Of a DNA stretch of 46,951 bases, positions 1 to 9,998 are shown one piece after another. The DNA is from Candidatus Saganbacteria bacterium. Its GTDB lineage: Bacteria; Margulisbacteria; WOR-1; O2-12-FULL-45-9. The notes below the pieces were generated by a model. It was not told the DNA's origin. It was given only the letters and a program-made list of their open reading frames with translations, and searched no databases. A program made the position numbers and the translations under genes. Numbering within the stretch: position 1 is the first letter of the stretch; each line of letters starts with the position of its first letter. The stretch covers positions 1 through 46,951 of the forward strand of contig JABMSE010000050.1 of NCBI GenBank assembly GCA_013204645.1. The letters run 5' to 3'.

Positions 1-50
1 CAGGGGAGGGGTTGGGGTGGGAAAATAGGGATATAAAAGGGGGAATCAAA

Positions 51-599
51 ATGAATGTATTAAAGTGGATCCTGATGATGCTTATTATTGTGGTTATGTT
101 GGTGTTTCTATTTATGGCCTACGTGGGGATAATTTTTCCGCTTAAGGTTGATGAGACCCGGATGGGTCCCTATACTATTGCCTATGAAAGTTTTACCGGT
201 CCTTATAAGGATACGGTACCGGTTTTTGCGAAAGTTTACGAAAAGATAAACGCTGAAGGCCTTAACCCTACTCGGAGCTTGGGGATATATTATGATAACC
301 CGGCTGTTACCCCCGCTGATCAGCTGCGCAGTGATTGTGGGGTGGTGATTGAAAAAGCGGACCTGGCTAAGTTTAATAAGGTGAAAGGGAAATTTAAGGT
401 CAAGAATATTTCGCAAGCGGATTGTGTTGTGATCGAATTCCCCATCCGCAATATGCTTTCCTATATGATCGGCCCGATGAAAGCCTACCCGGCTTTGGAA
501 AAGTATGCTAAGAAAAAAGGCTACAAATGGGGTAGGTCCTACGAGCTTTACGATGAACCCCAGAAAAAGATCTTTTATGTGATGGAGATCGCCAAGTAA
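51..599 (+). CDS. N-terminally membrane-anchored GyrI-like/effector-binding-like hypothetical protein
   Basis: ORF 12..599; the internal ATG at 51 is the more likely start (MNVLKWILMMLIIVVMLVFLFMAYVG transmembrane helix). The soluble part (YTIAYESFTGPY..FAKVYEKI..GIYYDNP) resembles GyrI-like folds. Confidence 0.5.
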   Translation: MNVLKWILMMLIIVVMLVFLFMAYVGIIFPLKVDETRMGPYTIAYESFTGPYKDTVPVFAKVYEKINAEGLNPTRSLGIYYDNPAVTPADQLRSDCGVVIEKADLAKFNKVKGKFKVKNISQADCVVIEFPIRNMLSYMIGPMKAYPALEKYAKKKGYKWGRSYELYDEPQKKIFYVMEIAK

Positions 600-614
600 C
601 GCAAGCTAGCCTTG

Positions 615-625
615 GTGCCTGGCAC
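615..625. repeat. GTGCCTGGCAC palindromic REP-like unit
   Basis: Exact palindromic word downstream of the fic stop. Confidence 0.7.
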
Positions 626-641
626 GATTAATGGGATTTAT

Positions 642-1664
642 TTATTGAAGTGACAGTTTATACCGAGTGGCCCGGCTTTGGCCTTCTTTGGTTACTAATC
701 TGTTCTTAATTAATGGAGTTAGGATTTGATTTAATCTTGAGCGTGTTATTTTTAGCTGCTTAATAAGTTCGGCTCCACTTATTGGTGATTTGTCTCTTAG
801 GATCCGCAGAACTTCTTCTTGCCGCGGGGAAATACTGATCTTCGAAGTTGATGAAACCTGCAGATCTTCGATCCGTTTTTTTGTTTGCTTCAAAGTGCTT
901 ACAATTCCTTCGGCGACATATTCGATCCAATATGTTAAATTATTATCCAATTCTTTTGCTTGTCGGATTTTAAGATAGTAACGATTTCGGTCTTTGGCAA
1001 AGAAATCATCCAAACTGAAAATGTGATGAGTGTCAAATCCGCGTTGATATAGGATAAGCGTTTCCATTACGCGAGCTATTCTTCCGTTTCCATCTATGAA
1101 GGGATGGATAAAAACAAAACGGTGATGAAAGATCGCACAGACTATGACGCTGTGTAGATTTATTGTTTCTTTTAAATTTATCCAGTCAAAAAGTTCTTTC
1201 ATCAGTTTTGGGGTTTCCGCAGGTGATGGTGGAGTGTCAATCCTAATGCCTCTTCCGTTTATTATGTAATTTGGTTTTTCTTTATATTTACCGATTTTTG
1301 ATTCCGGAAGCAGGTCTTGCATTAAAAGTTTATGTAAATAAAGAAGATTCTTTTGGTTAATGTTTGACTGTGGCTTTTTGGCTATCCACTGCATAACCTT
1401 GAGGTAATTAACGACCTCTTTTTCCTGGAATTGCAGAGCCCCAATCTTTTCTCCGCGATCAATAGCTCGAACTTGGGGGAGGGTTAGCGGATTTCCTTCG
1501 ATCGAAGTTGATGAATGTGCGGATCTTTCCCGGGCATCCCTTTGCAAAATCGGCAACCAGGCAACCTGTAGCGGAGCCAGGTCTATCCATGAATGGAGTT
1601 TACTCGCTTCATCAATCAGGTTTAAAAGATGCGGAGTTATTCGATATATCGGCTTATATCCCAT
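642..1664 (-). CDS. Fic/DOC family protein with C-terminal winged helix
   Basis: Fic motif HPFIDGNGRIAR; N-terminal inhibitory-like SSTSIEGNPLT; C-terminal HTH-like ISPRQEEVLRILRDKSPISGAELIKQLKITRSRLNQIL. Confidence 0.93.
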   Translation of the reverse strand: MGYKPIYRITPHLLNLIDEASKLHSWIDLAPLQVAWLPILQRDARERSAHSSTSIEGNPLTLPQVRAIDRGEKIGALQFQEKEVVNYLKVMQWIAKKPQSNINQKNLLYLHKLLMQDLLPESKIGKYKEKPNYIINGRGIRIDTPPSPAETPKLMKELFDWINLKETINLHSVIVCAIFHHRFVFIHPFIDGNGRIARVMETLILYQRGFDTHHIFSLDDFFAKDRNRYYLKIRQAKELDNNLTYWIEYVAEGIVSTLKQTKKRIEDLQVSSTSKISISPRQEEVLRILRDKSPISGAELIKQLKITRSRLNQILTPLIKNRLVTKEGQSRATRYKLSLQ

Positions 1665-1670
1665 GATGCC

Positions 1671-1712
1671 AGTATATCATTTGTGTCAAGTTTGTGTCAA
1701 GAGTTGCGTCAA
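1671..1712 (-). promoter_or_regulatory. predicted fic promoter with three direct repeats (TTGACA/TTGACG)
   Basis: On the minus strand: TTGACA (1700-1695), 18-nt spacer, TATACT (1676-1671), with the fic ATG starting at 1664. Repeats CTTGACACAAA, CTTGACACAAA, CTTGACGCAA. Confidence 0.6.
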
Positions 1713-1725
1713 GCTAATCTGTGCT

Positions 1726-1784
1726 GTGCCAGGCACCTAAGGAATGGTGCCTGGCACGATTAAATAGTAAGCCGTCCCCATTTA
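1726..1784. repeat. REP-like cluster: GTGCCAGGCAC, GTGCCTGGCAC, then TAAATAGTAAGCCGTCCCCATTTA
   Basis: Palindromes at 1726-1736 and 1747-1757; 24-mer at 1761-1784 recurs at 39837-39860 with one mismatch. Confidence 0.8.
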
Positions 1785-1829
1785 TTTATTGTTGAACCAG
1801 GATTTCCAATATGATATTATTCAACTGTT

Positions 1830-3383
1830 ATGGAAGTAAAACTATTCGATACTACCTTAAGAGACGGAGCTCAGACGGAGGGAATATCGTTTTCCCTTGA
1901 GGACAAGCTAAAAATCGCCAAGCTTTTGGATGAGCTGGGGATGCATTATATTGAGGGGGGATGGCCGGGGAGCAACCCTAAGGACATTGAGTTTTTTAAG
2001 GCCATAAAAAAGGTACCGCTTAAGAATGCCAAAATTGTGGCCTTTTCGTCAACCCGACGGCCAAATGTAGCCGTAGAAGACGACAAAAATATCGCCACCC
2101 TTTTAGCTGCTGAAACACCGGCTGTAGCTATCTTCGGAAAATGTTGGGATTTTCATGTTACCCATGCTCTTCGAACGACGCTTCCCGAAAACCTAGCCAT
2201 GATCAAAGATACCGTGGCCTACGCTAAAGGCGCTGGCAAAGTAGTGATCTTTGATGCTGAACATTTCTTTGATGGCTATAAAAATAATCCACAATATGCT
2301 CTTAAATGTTTGCAAGCTGCCGAAGAGGCTGGGGCAGATGTGCTCTGCCTTTGTGATACCAATGGGACGATGCTGGCTTACCAGGCACAAAAGATTATCA
2401 ACGAAGTTAAACCAAAAGTTAAAACCGCTCTGGGTATTCATGAACATAATGATTCGGCATGTGCGGTTTCGGTGACAGGCATGGCGGTGCACTGTGGTGT
2501 TACCCATGTTCAGGGAACCATAAATGGTTATGGCGAGCGATGCGGCAATGCTGATTTTTGTGCCATAATTCCCATCTTAAAACTTAAAGCTGGCATTGAT
2601 TGTGTTAGCGACAAACAGCTTCAGAAATTGACTGAGATCTCACGGCATATTGCTGAAATTGCAAACCTTCCTCAATCGGCCCATCAACCATTTGTGGGAA
2701 GATCGGCTTTTTCCCATAAAGGCGGCATCCATGTTTCTGCGGTGAGCAAACATCCGGGGACTTATGAGCATATTAAGCCGGAGTCGGTTGGCAACGAAAG
2801 ACGGGTGACGGTATCTGAGCTTTCAGGAATCAGCAATCTTTTGGTAAAAGCTAAAGAATATAAAGTTGATCTTAAGAAGGGCTCAGAGGAAGCCAAGGAG
2901 CTTATAAAAATCCTAAAAAATATGGAACATCAGGGATATTCGTTTGAAGAGGGTGAGGCTTCTTTTGAATTGTTGCTAAAACGAACCCTGGGGTTGATTA
3001 AGCCATTCTTTACTTTGGACGATTTTATAATTGAAACTCATAAAGAGGGCGATCAGCCGCCGGTGGTTACAGCGCATGTGAAACTGAAGGTGGCTGGCAA
3101 ACTCAAAGAAGCAACCGGTACCGGTGATGGGCCAATTAATGCTATTGATAATGCTTTGCGTAAAGTGCTGGAAGATATTTATCCTCAGATTAAATCAGTA
3201 AAGCTTACCGACTATAAGGTTCGGGTGCTGGATAGTACCGCCGGTACGGCGGCAAAAGTTCGCGTTATCATTTCCTCAGCTGATGAAACCCGATCCTGGG
3301 GAACGGTGGGAGTTTCTACCAACGTAATTGAGGCCAGCTGGTTGGCGTTGGTGGATTCGTTGGAATATAAGCTAATTGGGTAG
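1830..3383 (+). CDS. cimA: (R)-citramalate synthase / alpha-isopropylmalate synthase family
   Basis: [58 protein letters not shown]. Confidence 0.93.
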   Translation: MEVKLFDTTLRDGAQTEGISFSLEDKLKIAKLLDELGMHYIEGGWPGSNPKDIEFFKAIKKVPLKNAKIVAFSSTRRPNVAVEDDKNIATLLAAETPAVAIFGKCWDFHVTHALRTTLPENLAMIKDTVAYAKGAGKVVIFDAEHFFDGYKNNPQYALKCLQAAEEAGADVLCLCDTNGTMLAYQAQKIINEVKPKVKTALGIHEHNDSACAVSVTGMAVHCGVTHVQGTINGYGERCGNADFCAIIPILKLKAGIDCVSDKQLQKLTEISRHIAEIANLPQSAHQPFVGRSAFSHKGGIHVSAVSKHPGTYEHIKPESVGNERRVTVSELSGISNLLVKAKEYKVDLKKGSEEAKELIKILKNMEHQGYSFEEGEASFELLLKRTLGLIKPFFTLDDFIIETHKEGDQPPVVTAHVKLKVAGKLKEATGTGDGPINAIDNALRKVLEDIYPQIKSVKLTDYKVRVLDSTAGTAAKVRVIISSADETRSWGTVGVSTNVIEASWLALVDSLEYKLIG

Positions 3384-5533
3384 TGAGCAAAATGACATCA
3401 AGAATTAAATGTTGGTGTCTAGCTAGCGCATTATTTTTATTTATTCTGGGCAGCCTTGGCTGCTCAAAGCCTCCCATTACAGGACTAGACGTTACTTCTA
3501 CAACCACAACTTCAACTTCAACCTCAACTTCTACGACTTCAACTTCAACTTCAACTTCAACTTCTTCGACTACAATGTCGACTTCAACAACTACGACCTC
3601 ATCCACAATAACCAGCACGGCGCCCACAACAACTAGTACGGCCGCTACGACGACGACTGCAACTACGACGACGACTGCAACTACGACGACGACTGCAACT
3701 ACGACGACGACTGCAACTACGACGACGACTGCAACTACGACGATGACTGCAACTACGACGACGGCAGCGACAACAACTACCATAACTACTACCACCGTAA
3801 TAACAACTACGACTTCACCTACAACAACCAGTACGGCCGCCACAACAACCGCACCCAGCACGACAACTACGGCGCCCACTACTACAACTACCGTAGCAAC
3901 GACAACAACTACCGTACCCACCACTACAACTACAGTAGCAACGACAACAACTACCGTACCCACTACTACCACGACAGCATCCACTACTACCACGACCGTA
4001 CCAACTACCACTACATCAGTTTCAAGTACCACTACTACCACCACTACAACGATACTCACGACAACGACAACGACGACCACGGTGTCAACGACCACAACAA
4101 CAAGTTCAACAACGAGTACAAGTACAACCGTTACTACAACCACTACAACCACAACTACTATCTACTTTGAAGAAAGTGATGAAGCCATTACCGGAGCATT
4201 TATTCAACTTGGAGATACTAGTGCAGCTTGGGACCAGAGTAGGTGGGATCAGGAACTAGCCTTTATGCAACAAATTGGCATGGATACGGTAATTATTGCC
4301 GAAAGTGTGGATTCTACATCCGCTTTTTACCCAACCATGATAAACAATTTTTCTGAAATTGGAAATCAACCTATCGAAAAAATATTAAACTATGCTGATA
4401 ACAACGGCATGGATGTTTATATTGGTCTTCTTTCTTTGGACGAGTGGTGGGACCGAATAGATGTGCCTTTTCTTGATCAACTAACCATTTCAAGCCAAAG
4501 TATTGCTGCAGAACTTTTCTCGCTTTATTCCGGCCATCCATCCCTTAAAGGCCTCTATATCTCCCAAGAAATCGATAATATGACTTGGGTAGACGAATAT
4601 TTAAGGGTTCGACTAGTAAACCGTTTCTTGAGACCGCTTTCAAATCAGATTAAAGCTCTTTCGCCCTCTTTGATTGTTTGCGAAGCGCCCTTTTTTAATC
4701 GAAACTATCAACAGCCAAATGAGTATGAAACTTGGTGGGCTAATACTTTAGGCGAAACCCCGAATCTAGATTTGATTATTCCTCAAGATGGTATTGGAGT
4801 GGAACACGCAACCTTAGCGGAAATGGAGGATTACTTTAATGCTCTAAAATCTGCTTGTATAAGCGAAAATCGAACTATCTGGTCGGATCTGGAGATATTT
4901 GAAAGGGACGGCAATCACAATGTCCCTGCTAGTATAGATAGAATCTCCCAGCAAATTGAAACTGAAGCCCCATTAGTTTCAAAAATCGTTTGTTGGGAAT
5001 TTAGCCATCATCTGTCTCCGGCCAAATCAATCGCCACTTTAGATCTCTACAATAATTATGCCCGTTATCTAGATAACGAAGACCCACTTAGTCTTGCTTC
5101 TCAAAATGAAAGCTATACACTCTCAATTGTTCCTTCTCCGTCTTATCCAGACGCAGGAGGAGAACTTACCGACAACGTAGCTGACTACTCTTGGGATGAT
5201 CAGGTGGGGTGGTGGGGAGAGTCTTCTATTTCTGTGATCCTAGATCTGGGAGTCCAAACACAAAATATTGCTAATCTCCGGGCTTATTTCATGCGCTCGG
5301 AATCCTCTGCGGTTTATCTGCCATCGGCTATTAGTGTTTCGGTCTCCAGTAACGGAGTTGATTATGATTATCTTTGTTCCCTTGACCAACTGATAGAAGA
5401 GGACAGCACGATTGTTCCTTTTCAATCAATTTTAAACTCTCCTGTTGATGGAAGATACATAAAGTTTGATATAAGTTGTGGTGGTGGATGGTTGATGTTG
5501 TGTGAGGTGAGTGTATATGTCACGACCCCTTGA
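3383..5533 (+). CDS. lipoprotein with very long Thr/Ser-rich linker, DUF4434/glycosidase-like domain and discoidin-like C-terminus
   Basis: Lipobox-like FILGSLGC; Thr/Ser tract about residues 39-258; ITGAFIQLGDTSAAWDQSRWDQELAFMQQIGMDTVIIAES resembles DUF4434; C-terminal WWGESSISVILDLG..ISVSVSSNGVDY resembles F5/8-type binding domains. Confidence 0.6.
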   Translation: MSKMTSRIKCWCLASALFLFILGSLGCSKPPITGLDVTSTTTTSTSTSTSTTSTSTSTSTSSTTMSTSTTTTSSTITSTAPTTTSTAATTTTATTTTTATTTTTATTTTTATTTTTATTTMTATTTTAATTTTITTTTVITTTTSPTTTSTAATTTAPSTTTTAPTTTTTVATTTTTVPTTTTTVATTTTTVPTTTTTASTTTTTVPTTTTSVSSTTTTTTTTILTTTTTTTTVSTTTTTSSTTSTSTTVTTTTTTTTTIYFEESDEAITGAFIQLGDTSAAWDQSRWDQELAFMQQIGMDTVIIAESVDSTSAFYPTMINNFSEIGNQPIEKILNYADNNGMDVYIGLLSLDEWWDRIDVPFLDQLTISSQSIAAELFSLYSGHPSLKGLYISQEIDNMTWVDEYLRVRLVNRFLRPLSNQIKALSPSLIVCEAPFFNRNYQQPNEYETWWANTLGETPNLDLIIPQDGIGVEHATLAEMEDYFNALKSACISENRTIWSDLEIFERDGNHNVPASIDRISQQIETEAPLVSKIVCWEFSHHLSPAKSIATLDLYNNYARYLDNEDPLSLASQNESYTLSIVPSPSYPDAGGELTDNVADYSWDDQVGWWGESSISVILDLGVQTQNIANLRAYFMRSESSAVYLPSAISVSVSSNGVDYDYLCSLDQLIEEDSTIVPFQSILNSPVDGRYIKFDISCGGGWLMLCEVSVYVTTP
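3643..3768 (+). repeat. about seven tandem 18-bp units (AACTACGACGACGACTGC) encoding T-rich linker
   Basis: Units read directly at 3643, 3661, 3679, 3697, 3715, 3733 and 3751; the outer ones are degenerate. Confidence 0.9.
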
Positions 5534-5579
5534 GTCTAAGCTATTATTGTATTAAAATAGCAGATGGTCAATGTAAAAA

Positions 5580-5762
5580 ATGCTTAGCCCACAAGAAACA
5601 CAAATGATGAAAAAACACCCAAAGAGTAAAAAACCCAAACCAAAGTTTGGTCAACCAAAACAAGCTCCGAAAACCGGATCTTCTTCGTGGGATAATTACG
5701 TTCGTTTTATGATGAATCTCCCCAAAAACAATTCTTCAGAGCAATCTAACTCGGAAAGATAA
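5580..5762 (+). CDS. small basic hypothetical protein
   Basis: 60-aa ORF; no recognised family. Confidence 0.3.
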   Translation: MLSPQETQMMKKHPKSKKPKPKFGQPKQAPKTGSSSWDNYVRFMMNLPKNNSSEQSNSER

Positions 5763-5944
5763 AGTGGAATATTTGCGGGGTTTTTCCTTCAATGGCAAAA
5801 GTTAATAGCATTTTTTATTCTGTTGCGAATTTAAATTTATCATTTTACTCAAATATTGATTTTTAGCTTCTGCGAAAAATTCCATTTACGTTTCTATTTA
5901 GGCCTACTGTCAGTAGATTTAATAAGGGTCATAATGGTTGCTTT

Positions 5945-6436
5945 TTAACGTGGTTTGAAAACGATCCACAAACCATATAATGGTCCTCCTAACAGCATTA
6001 GGGCTCCCAAGGACATCCCACCGTCAGTTCCTAGAAAAGGTAATGCTGTAAGTAACCACTGCGGAAGAAATCCTCCTAGTATACAAATCCCGCCCCCCAG
6101 ACCAATAATGGAAGGGCTGAACACCAAGCCAGCTAACCCAATAAGTTTTAACCAATCTAAACCACCAGATGCAATCCTAGAAAGACGAGGCCAACGGTTT
6201 TTTTTAATGGTTGTTTCATTCGCTGTTTTGGTAACGATTTTACTCGCCGCTAATGAAAGAGTTTCTCTTACCTGATCTGGATAGCGTCCTATTGCCCGTT
6301 CAGTCATAGCCACTCCAGCCAAGCGAACTTGAGCCACATCAAAAGGTTCTCCAGTGTCCAACAAACTTTGCGCCGTAGGAAGCTCTGCTACCTTACTCGC
6401 ATTTAGGTTGAATGCTATAAGTTTTAGATTTATCAT
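5945..6436 (-). CDS. hypothetical membrane protein
   Basis: Two hydrophobic segments near the C-terminus; abuts the FHA-like gene at 6437. Confidence 0.55.
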   Translation of the reverse strand: MINLKLIAFNLNASKVAELPTAQSLLDTGEPFDVAQVRLAGVAMTERAIGRYPDQVRETLSLAASKIVTKTANETTIKKNRWPRLSRIASGGLDWLKLIGLAGLVFSPSIIGLGGGICILGGFLPQWLLTALPFLGTDGGMSLGALMLLGGPLYGLWIVFKPR

Positions 6437-7744
6437 TTAAATATCCCTCTCAGTTTGTCTTGGGGACACTTTGCTAGCTGTGGGCTCAGGAAGAGCTTTT
6501 TGTTCTGCATGTTGATCTATTAATCTGGCAACTTCTGCTCGTATGCCGTCTATTCTGGCTGAATCTCTCTGAGATAATATTCTTAAAATTCTTTCTCTTT
6601 CCTCTGGAAAAAACATTAACAGTTGAGCAATTTCTTTGGATTTGAATGTTTGCAGGAAATCCATGAAAGCCCTCTGGATGAATAGATCCTCTGAGCTAAT
6701 ATTTTGCTGGGCTTTATCAAAAAATCCATATACAAGGAGCATTTTAGCTCTTCTTGGAAGTTTTTCTAAAACTCTTTTAGAATCAGAAAAACTTAATTGT
6801 TGCAGTGTTTTCTGAAAGCTTTTTAAAAGTTGTTTTTGCTGGTTATCGAAATGGCTTTTTTTTACCTGATAGTAGAGGGCTACTACGAGACCAATAACTG
6901 TGGCGATTCCTCCAACAGTAGGTAGAATAATTGCTAGATAAAGACTGGCTGCTGCGGATCCAAGCATGGCCGCAAAAAAACCGAGGCCAGCACCCACTAG
7001 TCCTATGGCAATTATCCCGTTGTATTTTCTCCTCAAAGGTAGGTTTTCTGATTTTTTATAATCGCGCCAAAAATTTTCTGCGCGTTCTATTGCTGTTGCT
7101 TGATCTGCTCTTGCAACGGCTTGAGTTGCATCAGAAGGTGCGGGTGCGGTGGGTATTTGATCAGAAGCTGGTTCTATTAATAACCCAGCTGGTTTTCTAG
7201 CTAGCAAACCAGCCAGTGCCCCCCTAAAAATCTGACTTTTTGCTTCAACAATTTTAAGGTCTATCACACATTGTCTGTCCCCACTTATTTCTAAAACAAT
7301 AGTTCGATTGGCGTTAATGAAAATTGGGGGCTCAGTTGCCAGGCCTTCAAAGATCAATGCTTGTTGCGTTTCTGTATTTCCTATTGCGGTTCGTCCACCA
7401 TATCTGATTAAATGAAGGCCTACGCTAGCATGTTCCCTATCCCCGACAACTCTTATTTCAAGTTGTTTAGGAGCAATATTAGGATCCTTAATTCTAATAT
7501 CACAATCTGCACCGCTTCCAATTGTGATGGGGCGATTTTGGCGGTCTTGGGAGATATAAAGCGTTTTCCCATAAAGATGCAGAGTAGCTACGATATTTTT
7601 GCCCCAGCGTTTTTTTAAGTTTTTGGCAAAGGTAATGGTGGGAAAGTGCTTAATTCCGGTTGGAACTTTTCCCCTGCGGCCTATTATTGTAACTAATGGA
7701 ATACTTCCAATCATATGCTTCCCTTTTTGTGCTAATTTAATCAA
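6437..7744 (-). CDS. FHA-like domain protein with transmembrane segments
   Basis: ITIGSGADCDIRIKDPNIAPKQLEI resembles the FHA core; hydrophobic hairpin IIAIGLVGAGLGFFAAMLGSAAASLYLAIILPTVGGIATVIGLVVALYY. Confidence 0.55.
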   Translation of the reverse strand: MIKLAQKGKHMIGSIPLVTIIGRRGKVPTGIKHFPTITFAKNLKKRWGKNIVATLHLYGKTLYISQDRQNRPITIGSGADCDIRIKDPNIAPKQLEIRVVGDREHASVGLHLIRYGGRTAIGNTETQQALIFEGLATEPPIFINANRTIVLEISGDRQCVIDLKIVEAKSQIFRGALAGLLARKPAGLLIEPASDQIPTAPAPSDATQAVARADQATAIERAENFWRDYKKSENLPLRRKYNGIIAIGLVGAGLGFFAAMLGSAAASLYLAIILPTVGGIATVIGLVVALYYQVKKSHFDNQQKQLLKSFQKTLQQLSFSDSKRVLEKLPRRAKMLLVYGFFDKAQQNISSEDLFIQRAFMDFLQTFKSKEIAQLLMFFPEERERILRILSQRDSARIDGIRAEVARLIDQHAEQKALPEPTASKVSPRQTERDI

Positions 7745-7875
7745 TTATTTATCGCCAGCTTCGGCCAAAAATTTCAATATTTCTCAAATAAATTCAAAAA
7801 TTTTACCGCCAAGGGCGCGCCCCGATTAACGCTTTTTTTGCAGTTTTCTTTATGCTATAATCAGAAATCGTAATT

Positions 7876-9138
7876 ATGCGGAATTTGCCTGATACTGCCA
7901 AAATAAACAAGCAAAACCATCTCGAGATTGGTGGTTGCGATACCGTGAAACTTGCTCAAGAGTTTGGGACCCCACTTTATGTTTTAGACGAAAAAACCAT
8001 CCGCAACCGCTGTCAAGGATATCTAAAATCTTTTAAAAAATACTATCCCAATACCGCGGTTGTTTATGCTTGCAAAGCCCTTTGTACAGCCGGCGTATTA
8101 AAGGTTGTAACTTCTGAAGGCTTAGGACTTGATGTTTCATCCGGTGGAGAAATTTTTACAGCCCTTAAGTCGGGGTGTGATCCCAAAAAAATCTATTTTC
8201 ACGGAAATAACAAATCAAAAGACGAGTTAAAAATGGCCCTTAAAGCCGGGATTGGAAGAATTGTAGTGGATAATTTACAAGAACTTGAAAATCTAGACGA
8301 AGCAACAAAACAAACCAATACTTCTGCGCAAATCCTTTTGCGGATTAATCCGGGGATCGAAGCCCATACCCATGAATACATAAAAACCGGAACGATCGAT
8401 TCTAAATTCGGCGTCCCCCAAAACGAAATCGACAATGCCGTTAAGCTTGCCCGAAAGAAAAAGCTTATAAGGTTGGTTGGTTTTCATGCCCACATCGGAT
8501 CGCAGATTTTTGATGTTAAGCCTTTTGTGGACGAAGCAAAATTGCTGCTTTCCTTAACGCTAAAATATAAAACAGAGGAAATGAGCTTGGGTGGCGGATT
8601 TGGGGTTTCTTATTTAACCTCAGATGAACCGCCTTCACTTGATCTAATTGCCAAAGAAATTTCACAGGTATTGAAAAATAAAACCATGGCCAAGCTTGTG
8701 CTTGAGCCTGGTCGCTCGATCGTTGGCAACGCTGGAGTTACGCTTTACACCGTTGGTGCTGTGAAAAACATTCCTGGAATCAGAAAATATCTTTTTGTTG
8801 ATGGGGGAATGTCGGATAATCCTCGACCCATCCTTTATCAAGCAAAATATGATGCCAAAATTGCCAATAAAGCCAATGATAAGCCAGGAGAAAAGGTTAC
8901 CGTTGCTGGCCGTTTTTGTGAATCAGGAGATGTTTTAATTCGAGATATAAAACTGGCTGAAGCGAATGTTGGTGATATTTTAGCTGTGCTGTGTACCGGA
9001 GCCTATAATTATTCAATGGCTTCTAATTACAATCGAGTAGGGCGACCGGCTATGGTGATGGTGGGTGGTGGTAGTGCAACTTTAATTCTTAGCCGGGAGA
9101 GCTACGAGGACCTCGTTCGAAATGACGCCGTTTTGTGA
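7876..9138 (+). CDS. lysA: diaminopimelate decarboxylase
   Basis: YACKALCTAGVLK PLP-lysine region, HIGSQIFDVKPF, EPGRSIVGNAG, CESGDVL. Confidence 0.95.
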   Translation: MRNLPDTAKINKQNHLEIGGCDTVKLAQEFGTPLYVLDEKTIRNRCQGYLKSFKKYYPNTAVVYACKALCTAGVLKVVTSEGLGLDVSSGGEIFTALKSGCDPKKIYFHGNNKSKDELKMALKAGIGRIVVDNLQELENLDEATKQTNTSAQILLRINPGIEAHTHEYIKTGTIDSKFGVPQNEIDNAVKLARKKKLIRLVGFHAHIGSQIFDVKPFVDEAKLLLSLTLKYKTEEMSLGGGFGVSYLTSDEPPSLDLIAKEISQVLKNKTMAKLVLEPGRSIVGNAGVTLYTVGAVKNIPGIRKYLFVDGGMSDNPRPILYQAKYDAKIANKANDKPGEKVTVAGRFCESGDVLIRDIKLAEANVGDILAVLCTGAYNYSMASNYNRVGRPAMVMVGGGSATLILSRESYEDLVRNDAVL

Positions 9139-9158
9139 TAGAATAGGAATTAATTATT

Positions 9159-9971
9159 ATGGTTATACCTTTTGATATTCGCTGGACCGACTTAGTTGAT
9201 ATTTTAGTTGTTGCGACCCTTCTCTATTATATACTGCTCTGGCTTCAAGGAACCCGTGCGGTTCCCCTTATTCGCGGTGTAATTGTAATTTTATTGATTT
9301 ATTTGGGCGGCCGAATATTTGGGCTCTATACGATCAACTGGTTCTTTGATAAATTTGCAGCCGTTATTGCTGTAATGTTGGTTATTCTCTTTCAACCGGA
9401 ACTTAGGCGAACGCTGGAACGTTTTGGTCGGGGTAGGGTCTTGGGTACGCTGGGGTTTGCGCCCACTCCGCATGGGAGTTTCTATGTCAGAAATGTGGTG
9501 CGCGCAGTTGAACAGCTTTCCGAAAATAAATTTGGGGCCTTGATTGTTCTGGAGCGGGTATCAGGTTTGACCGAATATTTGGAGTCCGGAACCCGCTTGG
9601 ATGCCATGCTTTCGGCTGAACTTCTGGTTTCAATTTTTAATCCCAAGTCCCCCTTGCATGATGGGGCAGTTGTGATTCAAGGAGAAAGAGTACTTGCCTC
9701 AAGCTGTCTTTTGCCCTTGTCAGAAAGTCGCCTGCTTGATCGCCGCCTAGGAACCCGTCATCGCGCAGCGGTTGGGATTTCTGAACTATCAGATGCCCTG
9801 GCAATTGTGGTATCAGAAAAAACCGGAATTATTTCTTTGGCGGAAAACGGATATTTGACCCGCTATTTAACCAAGGATCAGCTCGAGGAAAAACTTTTCT
9901 CTCTTTACAAAGTAGAAAAAGTAAAAACCGATGCTTTTCCCTTTAAGACTTGGAGGTTGTGGAAAAAGTGA
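9159..9971 (+). CDS. cdaA: diadenylate cyclase (CdaA/DacA-type)
   Basis: DAC domain motifs LHDGAVVIQGERVLASSCLLPLSES and GTRHRAAVGISE after N-terminal transmembrane helices. Confidence 0.93.
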   Translation: MVIPFDIRWTDLVDILVVATLLYYILLWLQGTRAVPLIRGVIVILLIYLGGRIFGLYTINWFFDKFAAVIAVMLVILFQPELRRTLERFGRGRVLGTLGFAPTPHGSFYVRNVVRAVEQLSENKFGALIVLERVSGLTEYLESGTRLDAMLSAELLVSIFNPKSPLHDGAVVIQGERVLASSCLLPLSESRLLDRRLGTRHRAAVGISELSDALAIVVSEKTGIISLAENGYLTRYLTKDQLEEKLFSLYKVEKVKTDAFPFKTWRLWKK

Positions 9972-9998
9972 TTTTCTCGTCCTCTATTTTGATCTGAG

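Noticed and set aside
3643-3768. 18-bp tandem units as a CRISPR array
   Set aside because: The units are contiguous, lack unique spacers and are in frame within a coding sequence.
3316-4152. 278-aa minus-strand Val-rich ORF
   Set aside because: It is the reverse complement of the Thr codon tract (ACN/GTN) of the lipoprotein gene; low complexity and no independent support.
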